Source: JBBRWV01 sp038248985 (GTDB taxonomy: Bacteria > Planctomycetota > Phycisphaerae > WQYP01). From it: DNA of 36,067 nucleotides. The translations under genes and the position numbers were made by a program. Shown here one piece after another: positions 7,550 through 14,632 of this stretch; the first letter of the stretch is position 1, and the number at the start of each line of letters is the position of its first letter. The stretch lies in assembly GCA_038248985.1 (NCBI GenBank), contig JBBRWV010000021.1, forward strand, positions 1 to 36,067, given 5' to 3'. A model generated the notes under the pieces. That model was not told the origin of the DNA, ran no database searches, and was given only the letters and a program-made list of their open reading frames with translations.

Positions 7550-8935
7550 TCAGAGTCCGAGGAGGCGGGCGGGCCATTGGGTGGGGAGGTCGGGGAGGAG
7601 GAAGGGGATGTCGAAACCGAGGGTTTGGGCGAGGGCTTCGGCGGCGAGGTAGCCGGAGCGGACGGCGCCTTCCATGGTGGCGGGCCAATGGGTGTGGGTG
7701 TAATCGCCGGCGAGGAAGAGGTTTTCGATGCCGGCGCCGGGGGCTTGGGAAGGGCGGTAGGCGTCGGCGCCGGGCTTGGGGGAGAAGGTGGCGCGTTTTT
7801 CGATGACGATGACACCGCGCATAAGTTGGGCGTTGCGGGCGGGTTTGAAGAGGGAGCGGATTTGGGCGGTGAATTGTTGGAGGGCTTCTTCTTTGGGGAT
7901 GTTGGTCCAATGGCGGGAGGCGCTGATGACGCCGTGGAGGGCGCGGCCTTCGGCATCTTTGCGGAAGAGCCATTGGAGGGGGCCGTCGATGAGGGCGGCG
8001 AAGGGGAGTTTCATGACGGGGCGGTCGAACCACATATGTACGCCGAGGATGGGGACGGATTCGAGTTTATCGAGGTAGCGGAAGCGGGGGTCGGAGAGTT
8101 GGAGGGATTGGGGGATCCAGCGTTGGACGGCGTGATGGTTGGTGGCGAGGACGACGGCGTCGGCGTCGAGGGTTTCGCCGGAGCGGAGTTTGAGGGCGGT
8201 GATGCGGTCGTTGGTGAAGAGGAGTTCTTCGACGCGGGTATTGAGGCGGAGGTCGGAGCAGGGGGATTTTTCGTAGAGTGCGCCGAGGGGGCAATTGGGG
8301 AGGCCGACGCGGTAGCCTTTGCGGTGGGCGAGCATGGCGTCCTGGAAGACCTGGATGGCGTACTTGGCGGAGGCGTCACGGCTTTCTTCGTTGAGGGCGC
8401 TGATGAGGACGGGGTCATAGAATTTTTTGATGATGGCGGGGGATTGATGGTGGGCGTCGAGCCATTGGCCGAAGGGGAGGGCGTCGAGTTTGTCGCGGCT
8501 ATTTTTGCCGAGGCGGAGCATGGCGAGCATGGCGCGGGCGACGGCGAAGCGTTCTTTGATGGTGAGGATGGAGAAGAGGGCCATGGAGAGGCCCATGTGG
8601 AGCGGGGCGGGGACATTTTTGATGCCCCAGAGGTCGTGTTTGCGGCCGCGGGAGTCGAGGAAGTGGACGCGGCGGTAGAAGGAGATGCGGTCGCGGACGC
8701 CGAGGCGGGAGTAGAGATCGAGGAGATTGGTGCAGCAACCGAGGAGAACGTGTTGGCAGTTATCGAGGAGTTCGCCGGATTGTTCGGGGTCATCGAAGGA
8801 GCCGGCGCGTCCGCCGAGGGCGTGTCGTGCTTCGAGGAGGGTGACGTGGATGCCGCGTGGGCGGAGGGATTCGAGTGCGGCGGCGCAGGCGATGCCGGCG
8901 AGTCCGCCGCCGACGATCAGGACATTTTTGTTCAT
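7550..8935 (-). CDS. hpnE: HpnE, hydroxysqualene dehydroxylase (FAD-dependent)
   Basis: The enzyme reduces hydroxysqualene to squalene, the third step of the HpnCDE route. The 461 residues start with the dinucleotide-binding motif VLIVGGGLAGIACAAAL at 5-21, followed by LLEARHALGGRAGSF, the FAD-contacting GGR segment of the amine-oxidase/phytoene-desaturase superfamily. DNCQHVLLGCC near 58-68 is characteristic of the squalene-associated desaturases. A C-terminal FAD motif (NLFLAGDYTHTHWPATMEGA) is present. AGGA lies 8 bases before the ATG. The gene follows hpnD by 10 bases in a tight operon. Squalene cyclase is not in the window, so the end product (hopanoid or free squalene) is open. Confidence 0.95.
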   Translation of the reverse strand: MNKNVLIVGGGLAGIACAAALESLRPRGIHVTLLEARHALGGRAGSFDDPEQSGELLDNCQHVLLGCCTNLLDLYSRLGVRDRISFYRRVHFLDSRGRKHDLWGIKNVPAPLHMGLSMALFSILTIKERFAVARAMLAMLRLGKNSRDKLDALPFGQWLDAHHQSPAIIKKFYDPVLISALNEESRDASAKYAIQVFQDAMLAHRKGYRVGLPNCPLGALYEKSPCSDLRLNTRVEELLFTNDRITALKLRSGETLDADAVVLATNHHAVQRWIPQSLQLSDPRFRYLDKLESVPILGVHMWFDRPVMKLPFAALIDGPLQWLFRKDAEGRALHGVISASRHWTNIPKEEALQQFTAQIRSLFKPARNAQLMRGVIVIEKRATFSPKPGADAYRPSQAPGAGIENLFLAGDYTHTHWPATMEGAVRSGYLAAEALAQTLGFDIPFLLPDLPTQWPARLLGL

Positions 8936-8945
8936 AGGGGTGATC

Positions 8946-9857
8946 CTACCTGGATTTCATGGCATGCCAGCCGATGCGTAATTTGGCGAAGGTGCTGAGG
9001 CGGACGCGTTCGTGGAGGACGCGGCTGGGGCGTTGGGCGATTTTGCGAAGGAGGCCGTGGTAGATTTCGGTCATGGCTTGGAGGGTGGGTTTGCTGTCGG
9101 GGAGGATTTGATTTTCGAGGGGTGAGCTGGAGGTGTAGAAGGATTGGGCGCGGGTGATTTGGAAGCGCATGAGTGCATCGAAGGCGGGGGAGGATTTTCC
9201 GGAGGCGATGTCCTGGGGGGAGACGGCGAATTTTTGGAGGTCTTCCTGGGGGAGGTAGCAGCGGCCGCGGGCGGAATCTTCTTTGAGGTCGCGGAGGACG
9301 TTGGTGAGTTGGAAGGCGATGCCACGGTCGATGCCGAGTTGTTGGACGGAGTTGAAGTCGGCATTTTTGACGCCCCAGACGCGGATGCTGGCGAGGCCGA
9401 CGACGCTGGCGACGCGGTAGCAGTAGGCGTGGAGGTCGGCGAAGGTGTGGATGACGCAGGGGGTCATGTCCTGGCGCTGGCCTTCGATCATGTCATCGAA
9501 GAGTTGGGGAGGGATGCGGAAGCGGGTGACGAGGTCGGCGAAGGCGGGCCAGACGATGTGGGATTTGGAGGGATCGCCGCGTTGGGCGGAGTGGGTGTAT
9601 TGGCGCCATTGCTCGAGGTCATTGAGGCGTTGGTCAGGGGAGCGGTGGGCGTCATCGTCGGCGATGTCATCGACGAGGCGCATGTAGGCGTAGAGGGCGT
9701 ACATGGCGGAGCGTTTGGGTTCGGGGAGGAGTTTGAGGCCGTAGTAGAAATTTTTAGCGGCGGCCTTGGTGAGCTGCTGGCAGTAGGCGCGGGAGCGGGC
9801 GAAGAGATCGGGGTCGATCGGGAGGCTGGGGGCGGAGATGGAGGGATTGGCGTGCAT
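8946..9857 (-). CDS. hpnD: HpnD, presqualene diphosphate synthase
   Basis: A trans-isoprenyl-diphosphate head-to-head condensing enzyme that joins two farnesyl diphosphates to presqualene diphosphate. The 303-residue product has the two Asp-rich metal-binding motifs, DDIADD at 63-68 and NVLRDLKED with Asp190 and Asp194, followed by GRCYLP. The start is the ATG at 9857, one base after the hpnC stop codon; GGAAAG at the hpnC end serves as ribosome binding site. The same frame stays open upstream through hpnC but that extension is a shadow of hpnC. The assignment as HpnD rather than HpnC rests on order and on similarity to the phytoene-synthase-like form. Confidence 0.94.
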   Translation of the reverse strand: MHANPSISAPSLPIDPDLFARSRAYCQQLTKAAAKNFYYGLKLLPEPKRSAMYALYAYMRLVDDIADDDAHRSPDQRLNDLEQWRQYTHSAQRGDPSKSHIVWPAFADLVTRFRIPPQLFDDMIEGQRQDMTPCVIHTFADLHAYCYRVASVVGLASIRVWGVKNADFNSVQQLGIDRGIAFQLTNVLRDLKEDSARGRCYLPQEDLQKFAVSPQDIASGKSSPAFDALMRFQITRAQSFYTSSSPLENQILPDSKPTLQAMTEIYHGLLRKIAQRPSRVLHERVRLSTFAKLRIGWHAMKSR

Positions 9858-9858
9858 G

Positions 9859-10836
9859 TTACTTTCCAAACTTGGAGGCGAGGAGACCGAGCATGGTGGA
9901 ACCGAGGAGGGACATTTTCTGGATTTTGCCGAGGCGGGGGCGGCGGGTGAGGGTGTCGAAATTTTGTTGGCGGATGGCGTAGCAGATGGCGAGGCCGCCT
10001 TTGCCGAAGAGGGCGATTTGGCGGCGGTAGGCGGGGGCGAGGAGGGGGAGGAGTGTGCGGCCGGTGGCGAAGAGTTCTTCGGTGCGTTCGAGCTGGAAGC
10101 GGAGGAGTTGGCGGAAGTTGTCAGAGATGCGGCCTTCGCGGAGTTGGTCGGGGGTGACACCGAAGCGGGCCATGTCGTCGGCGGGGAGGTAGATGCGGTC
10201 GCGTTCGAGGATGTCGCGGCGGACATCCTGCCAGAAGTTGACGAGTTGGAGAGCGGAGCAGGTGTGGTCGCTGAGGCGTTGTCGGGTTTCGTCACGGTAG
10301 CCGCACATGTAGAGGACGATGCGGCCGACGGGGTCAGCGCTTTTGGTGCAGTAGTCGAGGAGTTGGGGGAAGTTTTGGTAGCGGGAGAGGGATTGGTCTT
10401 GTTCGAAGGCGCGGAGGAGGTCGTCGAAGGGTTGGAGGGGGATATCGTGGCGGGCGATGGTGTGGGCGAGGGCGGCGAAGACGGCGGTGTGAGAGTGTCC
10501 GGCGAAGCAGGCCAGGAGCTGGGTGCGGAACTGTTGGAGGAGTTGGAGGGATTTGGCGCGGTCGGGGATTTCGTCGCCGAGGTCATCGGCGATGCGGCAG
10601 AAGGCGTAGACGTTGCAGAAATCCTGGCGGAGGTTTTGGGGGAGGAGGATGGAGACGACGCTGAAGTTTTCATAGTGGGAGTGGGTGAGGGAGCGGGTGT
10701 AGGCTTCTGCGGCGGCGAGATCGGGGACGGGTTCGAAGGCGGCGCGGAGGGTATCGGGCGCTTCGCGGGCGAGACCGAGGCGGGCGGCTTCGGTGGGGGA
10801 GAGGGGAGGAGTTTTGGAGGAGGCGAGTTGGGTCAC
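9859..10836 (-). CDS. hpnC: HpnC, hydroxysqualene synthase
   Basis: A squalene/phytoene-synthase family enzyme that converts presqualene diphosphate to hydroxysqualene. Residues 46-64 carry THSHYENFSV typical of HpnC; the metal motifs are CRIADDLGDE (Asp84, Asp85, Asp88) and LVNFWQDVRRD (Asp204, Asp208), followed by DRIYLP. The start chosen is GTG at 10836, giving 325 residues, with AGGA about 5 bases upstream; a longer frame reaching 10983 would run into the divergent ispH promoter region and adds no family sequence. First gene of the hpnCDE operon, divergent from ispH. Family assignment is secure, the start slightly less so. Confidence 0.93.
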   Translation of the reverse strand: MTQLASSKTPPLSPTEAARLGLAREAPDTLRAAFEPVPDLAAAEAYTRSLTHSHYENFSVVSILLPQNLRQDFCNVYAFCRIADDLGDEIPDRAKSLQLLQQFRTQLLACFAGHSHTAVFAALAHTIARHDIPLQPFDDLLRAFEQDQSLSRYQNFPQLLDYCTKSADPVGRIVLYMCGYRDETRQRLSDHTCSALQLVNFWQDVRRDILERDRIYLPADDMARFGVTPDQLREGRISDNFRQLLRFQLERTEELFATGRTLLPLLAPAYRRQIALFGKGGLAICYAIRQQNFDTLTRRPRLGKIQKMSLLGSTMLGLLASKFGK

Positions 10837-10943
10837 GGAGTTCCTGCGGCAATTGCGAACATGGGGCAATAGTAATTGGAAACCGGGTTTTCGTCCCGCT
10901 TTTGACAGGGAAAGAGGGGTTATGAATTGCCGGTTCAATCGGC

Positions 10944-10949
10944 TACAAT
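10944..10949 (+). promoter_or_regulatory. Possible -10 box for ispH
   Basis: TACAAT (5 of 6 to consensus) lies 60 bases before the ispH start within the 172-base divergent hpnC/ispH spacer. No convincing -35 is found at 16-18 bases, so this is a weak call. Confidence 0.3.
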
Positions 10950-11008
10950 ACCATATTCTGATGCAACATCCGCAGTCCGCCAACCGAACTTTTTACGGGA
11001 GCTAACGT

Positions 11009-12022
11009 ATGGCCATGAAAATTCTGCTGGCGAATCCGCGCGGTTTCTGTGCGGGCGTGAACATGGCCATTGAGTGCGTGGACCGGGTGTTGAAGCTGAA
11101 GGGCCCACCGGTGTATGTGTATCATGAGATTGTGCATAACAAGCATGTGGTGGATCGGTTTGTGGATCAGGGGGTGGTATTTGTGAATTCGATTGAGGAA
11201 GTGCCGAGCGGGGGGACGGTGGTGTATTCAGCGCACGGGGTATCGCCGGAGATACGGAAGCAATCGGCGGAGCGGAAGTTGGTGCAGGTGGATGCGACGT
11301 GTCCGCTGGTGACGAAGGTACATTCGGAGGCGATTCGCTTTGCGCGGAAGAAGTATACGATCGTGCTGATCGGGCATGAGGATCACGATGAAGTGATCGG
11401 GACGTTGGGGGAGGCGCCGGACGTGATTACGATTGTGGAATCGCCGGAGGATGTGGAGAAGCTGCAGATACCGAACGATCACAAGATTGCGTATTTGACG
11501 CAGACGACGCTGTCGATTGATGATGCGAACCAGATTATCAATGCGTTGAAGAAGAAGTATCCGCACATTCACATGCCGAAGCGGGAAGACATTTGCTATG
11601 CGACGACGAATCGTCAGCAGGCGGTGGTGGAGTTGGCTCCGTTGTCGGATTTGGTGCTGGTGGTGGGGTCACAGAATTCTTCGAATTCGCTGCGGCTGGT
11701 GGAGATTGCGCGTAATCGGGGGGTGAAGGGGTATTTGGTGGATGATGTGTCGGAGATCAATCATGAGTGGTTGGTGGGGGTCAAGACGCTGTTGCTGACG
11801 GCGGGGGCCTCGGCGCCGGAAGATCTGGTGCAGGCGATAATCAAGCTGTTGAAAGAGCACTATGACGCCACGGTGGAAGATGCGCACGTGACGGAGGAGC
11901 ACATGCACTTTGAGTTGCCGTACTCGTTGCGGCGGTTGGAGGAGAAGCATCGGACGGCAGATCGGGCGGCGGCGGCGGCGGGTTCGGAGCCGGTGCAACT
12001 GACGGTATCGGCGACACGTTGA
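11009..12022 (+). CDS. ispH: IspH, 4-hydroxy-3-methylbut-2-enyl diphosphate reductase
   Basis: The last enzyme of the MEP pathway, a 4Fe-4S protein that makes isopentenyl and dimethylallyl diphosphate. The 337 residues carry the three cluster cysteines Cys14 (RGFCAGV), Cys98 (DATCPLVTKVH) and Cys196 (ICYATTNRQ). The substrate-binding segment IGHEDHDEVIG includes the catalytic-region Glu near 128, and TQTTLS follows. GGGAG about 8 bases upstream supports the ATG at 11009; a second in-frame ATG two codons later is possible. It is divergent from hpnCDE, which uses the downstream C15 isoprenoid, so precursor supply and squalene formation are adjacent. The last 25 residues (Ala-rich) extend beyond the usual family end. 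Confidence 0.97.
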   Translation: MAMKILLANPRGFCAGVNMAIECVDRVLKLKGPPVYVYHEIVHNKHVVDRFVDQGVVFVNSIEEVPSGGTVVYSAHGVSPEIRKQSAERKLVQVDATCPLVTKVHSEAIRFARKKYTIVLIGHEDHDEVIGTLGEAPDVITIVESPEDVEKLQIPNDHKIAYLTQTTLSIDDANQIINALKKKYPHIHMPKREDICYATTNRQQAVVELAPLSDLVLVVGSQNSSNSLRLVEIARNRGVKGYLVDDVSEINHEWLVGVKTLLLTAGASAPEDLVQAIIKLLKEHYDATVEDAHVTEEHMHFELPYSLRRLEEKHRTADRAAAAAGSEPVQLTVSATR

Positions 12023-12061
12023 AGCGGGAGGGGGTGATTTTTGGCGCGGGGGATTTTGTCC

Positions 12062-12091
12062 GGCAACGTGGGGCAACGTCGGTCGTATAAT
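12062..12091 (+). promoter_or_regulatory. Promoter region with TATAAT and GGCAACGT direct repeats
   Basis: A perfect TATAAT at 12086-12091 lies 46 bases before the transglutaminase start. No consensus -35 is present; instead two GGCAACGT repeats (12062-12069 and 12072-12079) occur one helical turn apart, the first over the expected -35 position. This could be an activator site or an alternative -35 element. A similar pair precedes the peptidase gene at 31626-31645. Confidence 0.45.
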
Positions 12092-12137
12092 TCAGTGGGA
12101 GTTTTGAATAGCGAGTATTTGAGCCGGGTGGAGTTTC

Positions 12138-14534
12138 ATGCGCGCGACAGAGTCTGACAATATCGCGTTACTTAAGCGATTCCGCATTCTGGCATACATG
12201 CTGGTGGGGTTGGCGGTGGCGGGGTTTGCGTATGCGGAGGAGAACCCGGCGATATTGGTGTTGGCATTGGGGGGCATGGGGATATCGTGGTGGATGGTGG
12301 AGATGGGGAAGACCCGGCTCGTGCCGCGGTGGCTGATAAATTTGGGGGTATTGGCGGCGGCCGTGGTTTTGTATTACGAACTGGCGATTTATCAGCAGGA
12401 GAACATACTGCGGGCGTTGGGCCACTTCATGGTGGCGATATTGATGTGCAAGCTTTTTGAGCAGAAGCAGGCGCGTGATTACACACAGATATTGACGCTG
12501 ACGCTGTTGATTATGGTGGCGGGCTGCATTTTCAGTCAGAGCCTGTTGTTCGGATTAATCCTGATCGTTTACCTGCTGTTGGGGTTGTACATGATCCTGG
12601 TGTTTCATCTGTGGCAGGAGACGCAGCAGGCGGCGCTGGCGCGGCAAATACCGGAGGACTGGCGGCAGTTGCCGGAGCGGCATGATACTTTTCGGATGGA
12701 CATGCGACGGATATCGGTTTATGTGGCCGTGGCGTTGCTGGTGATAGCGGGGGTGGCATTTCCGATGTTTCCGCGGGGTAGGGCGCACGATCTGCTGGCG
12801 TCGTGGTCGATTGGATCGGCCTCGCGGACGGGGTTTTCGGATCGGGTGCGATTTTCGGATGTGGGGCGGATTCAGCAATCCGAAGCGGAGGTGATGGAAG
12901 TCAAGCTGGAGCAGAATGGGATCAACATTGGGTCAGAGTATACCCAGCCGTATTTTCGGGGCATCGCGCTGGACACGTATGATGCGCGGGAGCGTTACTG
13001 GTTGCGCTCGGCGTATGCGTCGTCGGTGCCGACGACCCGGGAGTTTCGGCAGCGGCGCGGGATGATGACTCCGGACGGGGGGGGCGTGCCACGTGATCCC
13101 ACGGGATATTTTTCGCGTAATAGGTTGGCGGGGGACTTGGTAGAACGAACGCTATCGGAGGGATATACGGCGTTGGTGGATGAGCGTCGCTATAACCCAC
13201 TGGGGCTGGTGTCGCAGCATTATACGATTCATGCGATGTCGGGGAATCTGCTGTTTACGGTGTCGTGGCCGGTGGCGATTCATTCGGAGGAGTTTAATAC
13301 AGTTGGTTTTTCGCCGAGTGATCTGATGTTGAACGTGCGGGGGAGGGTGTCGTCGCCGCTGAGGTACACGCTGGATTCGGCGGTGGTTTTCAAGCCCGAT
13401 CTGTCACAGGAGGAGGCGTTTGTGGAACCGGGGGATTTAGGCATGCCGCAGCTAGGTCCGGGGGTTGAGGCGACGCGTGTACCGCCAGAGGTTACGGCGA
13501 TAGCGCGCGACGTGGTGCGGGATTTACTGCCCGATGGGGGAGGGACGAACGCGTTGCCGGCGGCGCAAAATGTACGTCCAATAGCGGACGCGGTGGAGGC
13601 GTGGTTGCGGAAGAATTATCCTTACAACTTGAGCTTTCGGAGTGTGGATCGGAATCTGGATCCGACGGCGGATTTTTTGGTGAATCGCAAGGCGAGCGGG
13701 GGGCATTGCGAATATTTTGCGTCGGCGATGGTGATGATGTGCCGATCGTTGGGAGTCAACGCGCGGATGGTGACGGGGTATCGGGGGGGCGAATTCAATT
13801 CTCTGGGTGGCTATTACGTGGTGAAGCAGAAGCATGCGCACGCCTGGGTGGAGGTGTTTGTGCCCAACCGGGGGTGGACGCTTTTTGATCCGACGCCCGG
13901 AGGCACGGAAGTGGCGGCGGCGTCGACGTCCTCGTGGACGCGTTGGTTTTCAGAGGTTTCGGAGATCATTCAGAAGAGCTGGTTGAGCACGGTGGTATCG
14001 TTCGACAACAATTCGCGGCAGTTTATTTTTGGGACCGTGGGGGCGTTGATGGAGAACGTGGCGAATTTTTTTCGGGGGTTGCTGGAGAACGTGATGGAGG
14101 GCTTTGGATCCCTGTTCGTATCCAGCGCGGTGTCAACGCCCGTGCGACTGGTAGGTATTTTGGCGATGCTGTTTATTGTCGGCGGTGTGGGATGGCTGGC
14201 GCGTTCGATTCATAGGCGGCGACACAGCGAGGTGGAGCGAATGTTTCGCAACTTGGATCGTGGGGCGCATAAGCAGCGGTTGCTGGAGCTGATGTTTTTC
14301 GATGATCTATTGCGCGTACTGGCGCGGGCGGGGGCGAGAAAGCTGCCGGAGCAGACGCCGCGGGAGTATGTGGATGCGCTGGCTCCGCGATTACGGGATG
14401 CGGTGGCGGACGCGCGGTGGATGGTGAAGACGTTTTACGATATTCGATTTGGGACGGTGCGTTCCTCCCCGGCATTGCAGCGGCACATTGGGACGGCGTT
14501 GATTCGGCTGCGCGAGCAGATATCGCGGGGGTAG
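12138..14534 (+). CDS. TgpA-like membrane protein with transglutaminase domain
   Basis: A 798-residue protein with several N-terminal membrane helices (about 10-30, 35-75, 87-140 and 193-213), a large extracytoplasmic part with a transglutaminase-like core, one C-terminal helix near 672-695 (VGILAMLFIVGGVGWLA), and a cytoplasmic tail ending in a DUF4129-like helix region. The catalytic triad is Cys524 (GGHCEYFASAM), His568 (HAHAWVEVF) and Asp584 (LFDPTPGG). This order is that of the DUF3488/transglutaminase family (TgpA), cell-envelope proteins often linked to a MoxR ATPase and DUF58 protein; neither is seen here. GGTGGAG precedes the ATG by 5 bases. It follows ispH with a promoter of its own. 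The substrate is unknown. Confidence 0.9.
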   Translation: MRATESDNIALLKRFRILAYMLVGLAVAGFAYAEENPAILVLALGGMGISWWMVEMGKTRLVPRWLINLGVLAAAVVLYYELAIYQQENILRALGHFMVAILMCKLFEQKQARDYTQILTLTLLIMVAGCIFSQSLLFGLILIVYLLLGLYMILVFHLWQETQQAALARQIPEDWRQLPERHDTFRMDMRRISVYVAVALLVIAGVAFPMFPRGRAHDLLASWSIGSASRTGFSDRVRFSDVGRIQQSEAEVMEVKLEQNGINIGSEYTQPYFRGIALDTYDARERYWLRSAYASSVPTTREFRQRRGMMTPDGGGVPRDPTGYFSRNRLAGDLVERTLSEGYTALVDERRYNPLGLVSQHYTIHAMSGNLLFTVSWPVAIHSEEFNTVGFSPSDLMLNVRGRVSSPLRYTLDSAVVFKPDLSQEEAFVEPGDLGMPQLGPGVEATRVPPEVTAIARDVVRDLLPDGGGTNALPAAQNVRPIADAVEAWLRKNYPYNLSFRSVDRNLDPTADFLVNRKASGGHCEYFASAMVMMCRSLGVNARMVTGYRGGEFNSLGGYYVVKQKHAHAWVEVFVPNRGWTLFDPTPGGTEVAAASTSSWTRWFSEVSEIIQKSWLSTVVSFDNNSRQFIFGTVGALMENVANFFRGLLENVMEGFGSLFVSSAVSTPVRLVGILAMLFIVGGVGWLARSIHRRRHSEVERMFRNLDRGAHKQRLLELMFFDDLLRVLARAGARKLPEQTPREYVDALAPRLRDAVADARWMVKTFYDIRFGTVRSSPALQRHIGTALIRLREQISRG

Positions 14535-14575
14535 AGGAGGCGGGACATGGGGTGGGTGCGGGATGAAGAAATGAG

Positions 14576-14608
14576 AAAGGCCGCGATCATTGAGGATCGC
14601 GGCCTTTT
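14576..14608. terminator. Strong bidirectional rho-independent terminator
   Basis: A 13-base perfect stem (AAAGGCCGCGATC, 14576-14588) pairs across a 6-base loop with 14595-14607 and runs into T residues at 14605-14608. It sits between the convergent transglutaminase gene and the Wzz/kinase gene. On the minus strand the stem is followed by a shorter TTT-C-T stretch, so it can serve both genes. Confidence 0.9.
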
Positions 14609-14632
14609 GTTTGGTGGACATGGGGTGATTGT

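Noticed and set aside
9858..10673. N-terminal extension of the hpnD frame to 575 residues
   Set aside because: The extra part is Ser/Pro/Ala-rich sequence antiparallel in composition to nothing known and lies entirely over hpnC in another frame; HpnD begins at the ATG at 9857.
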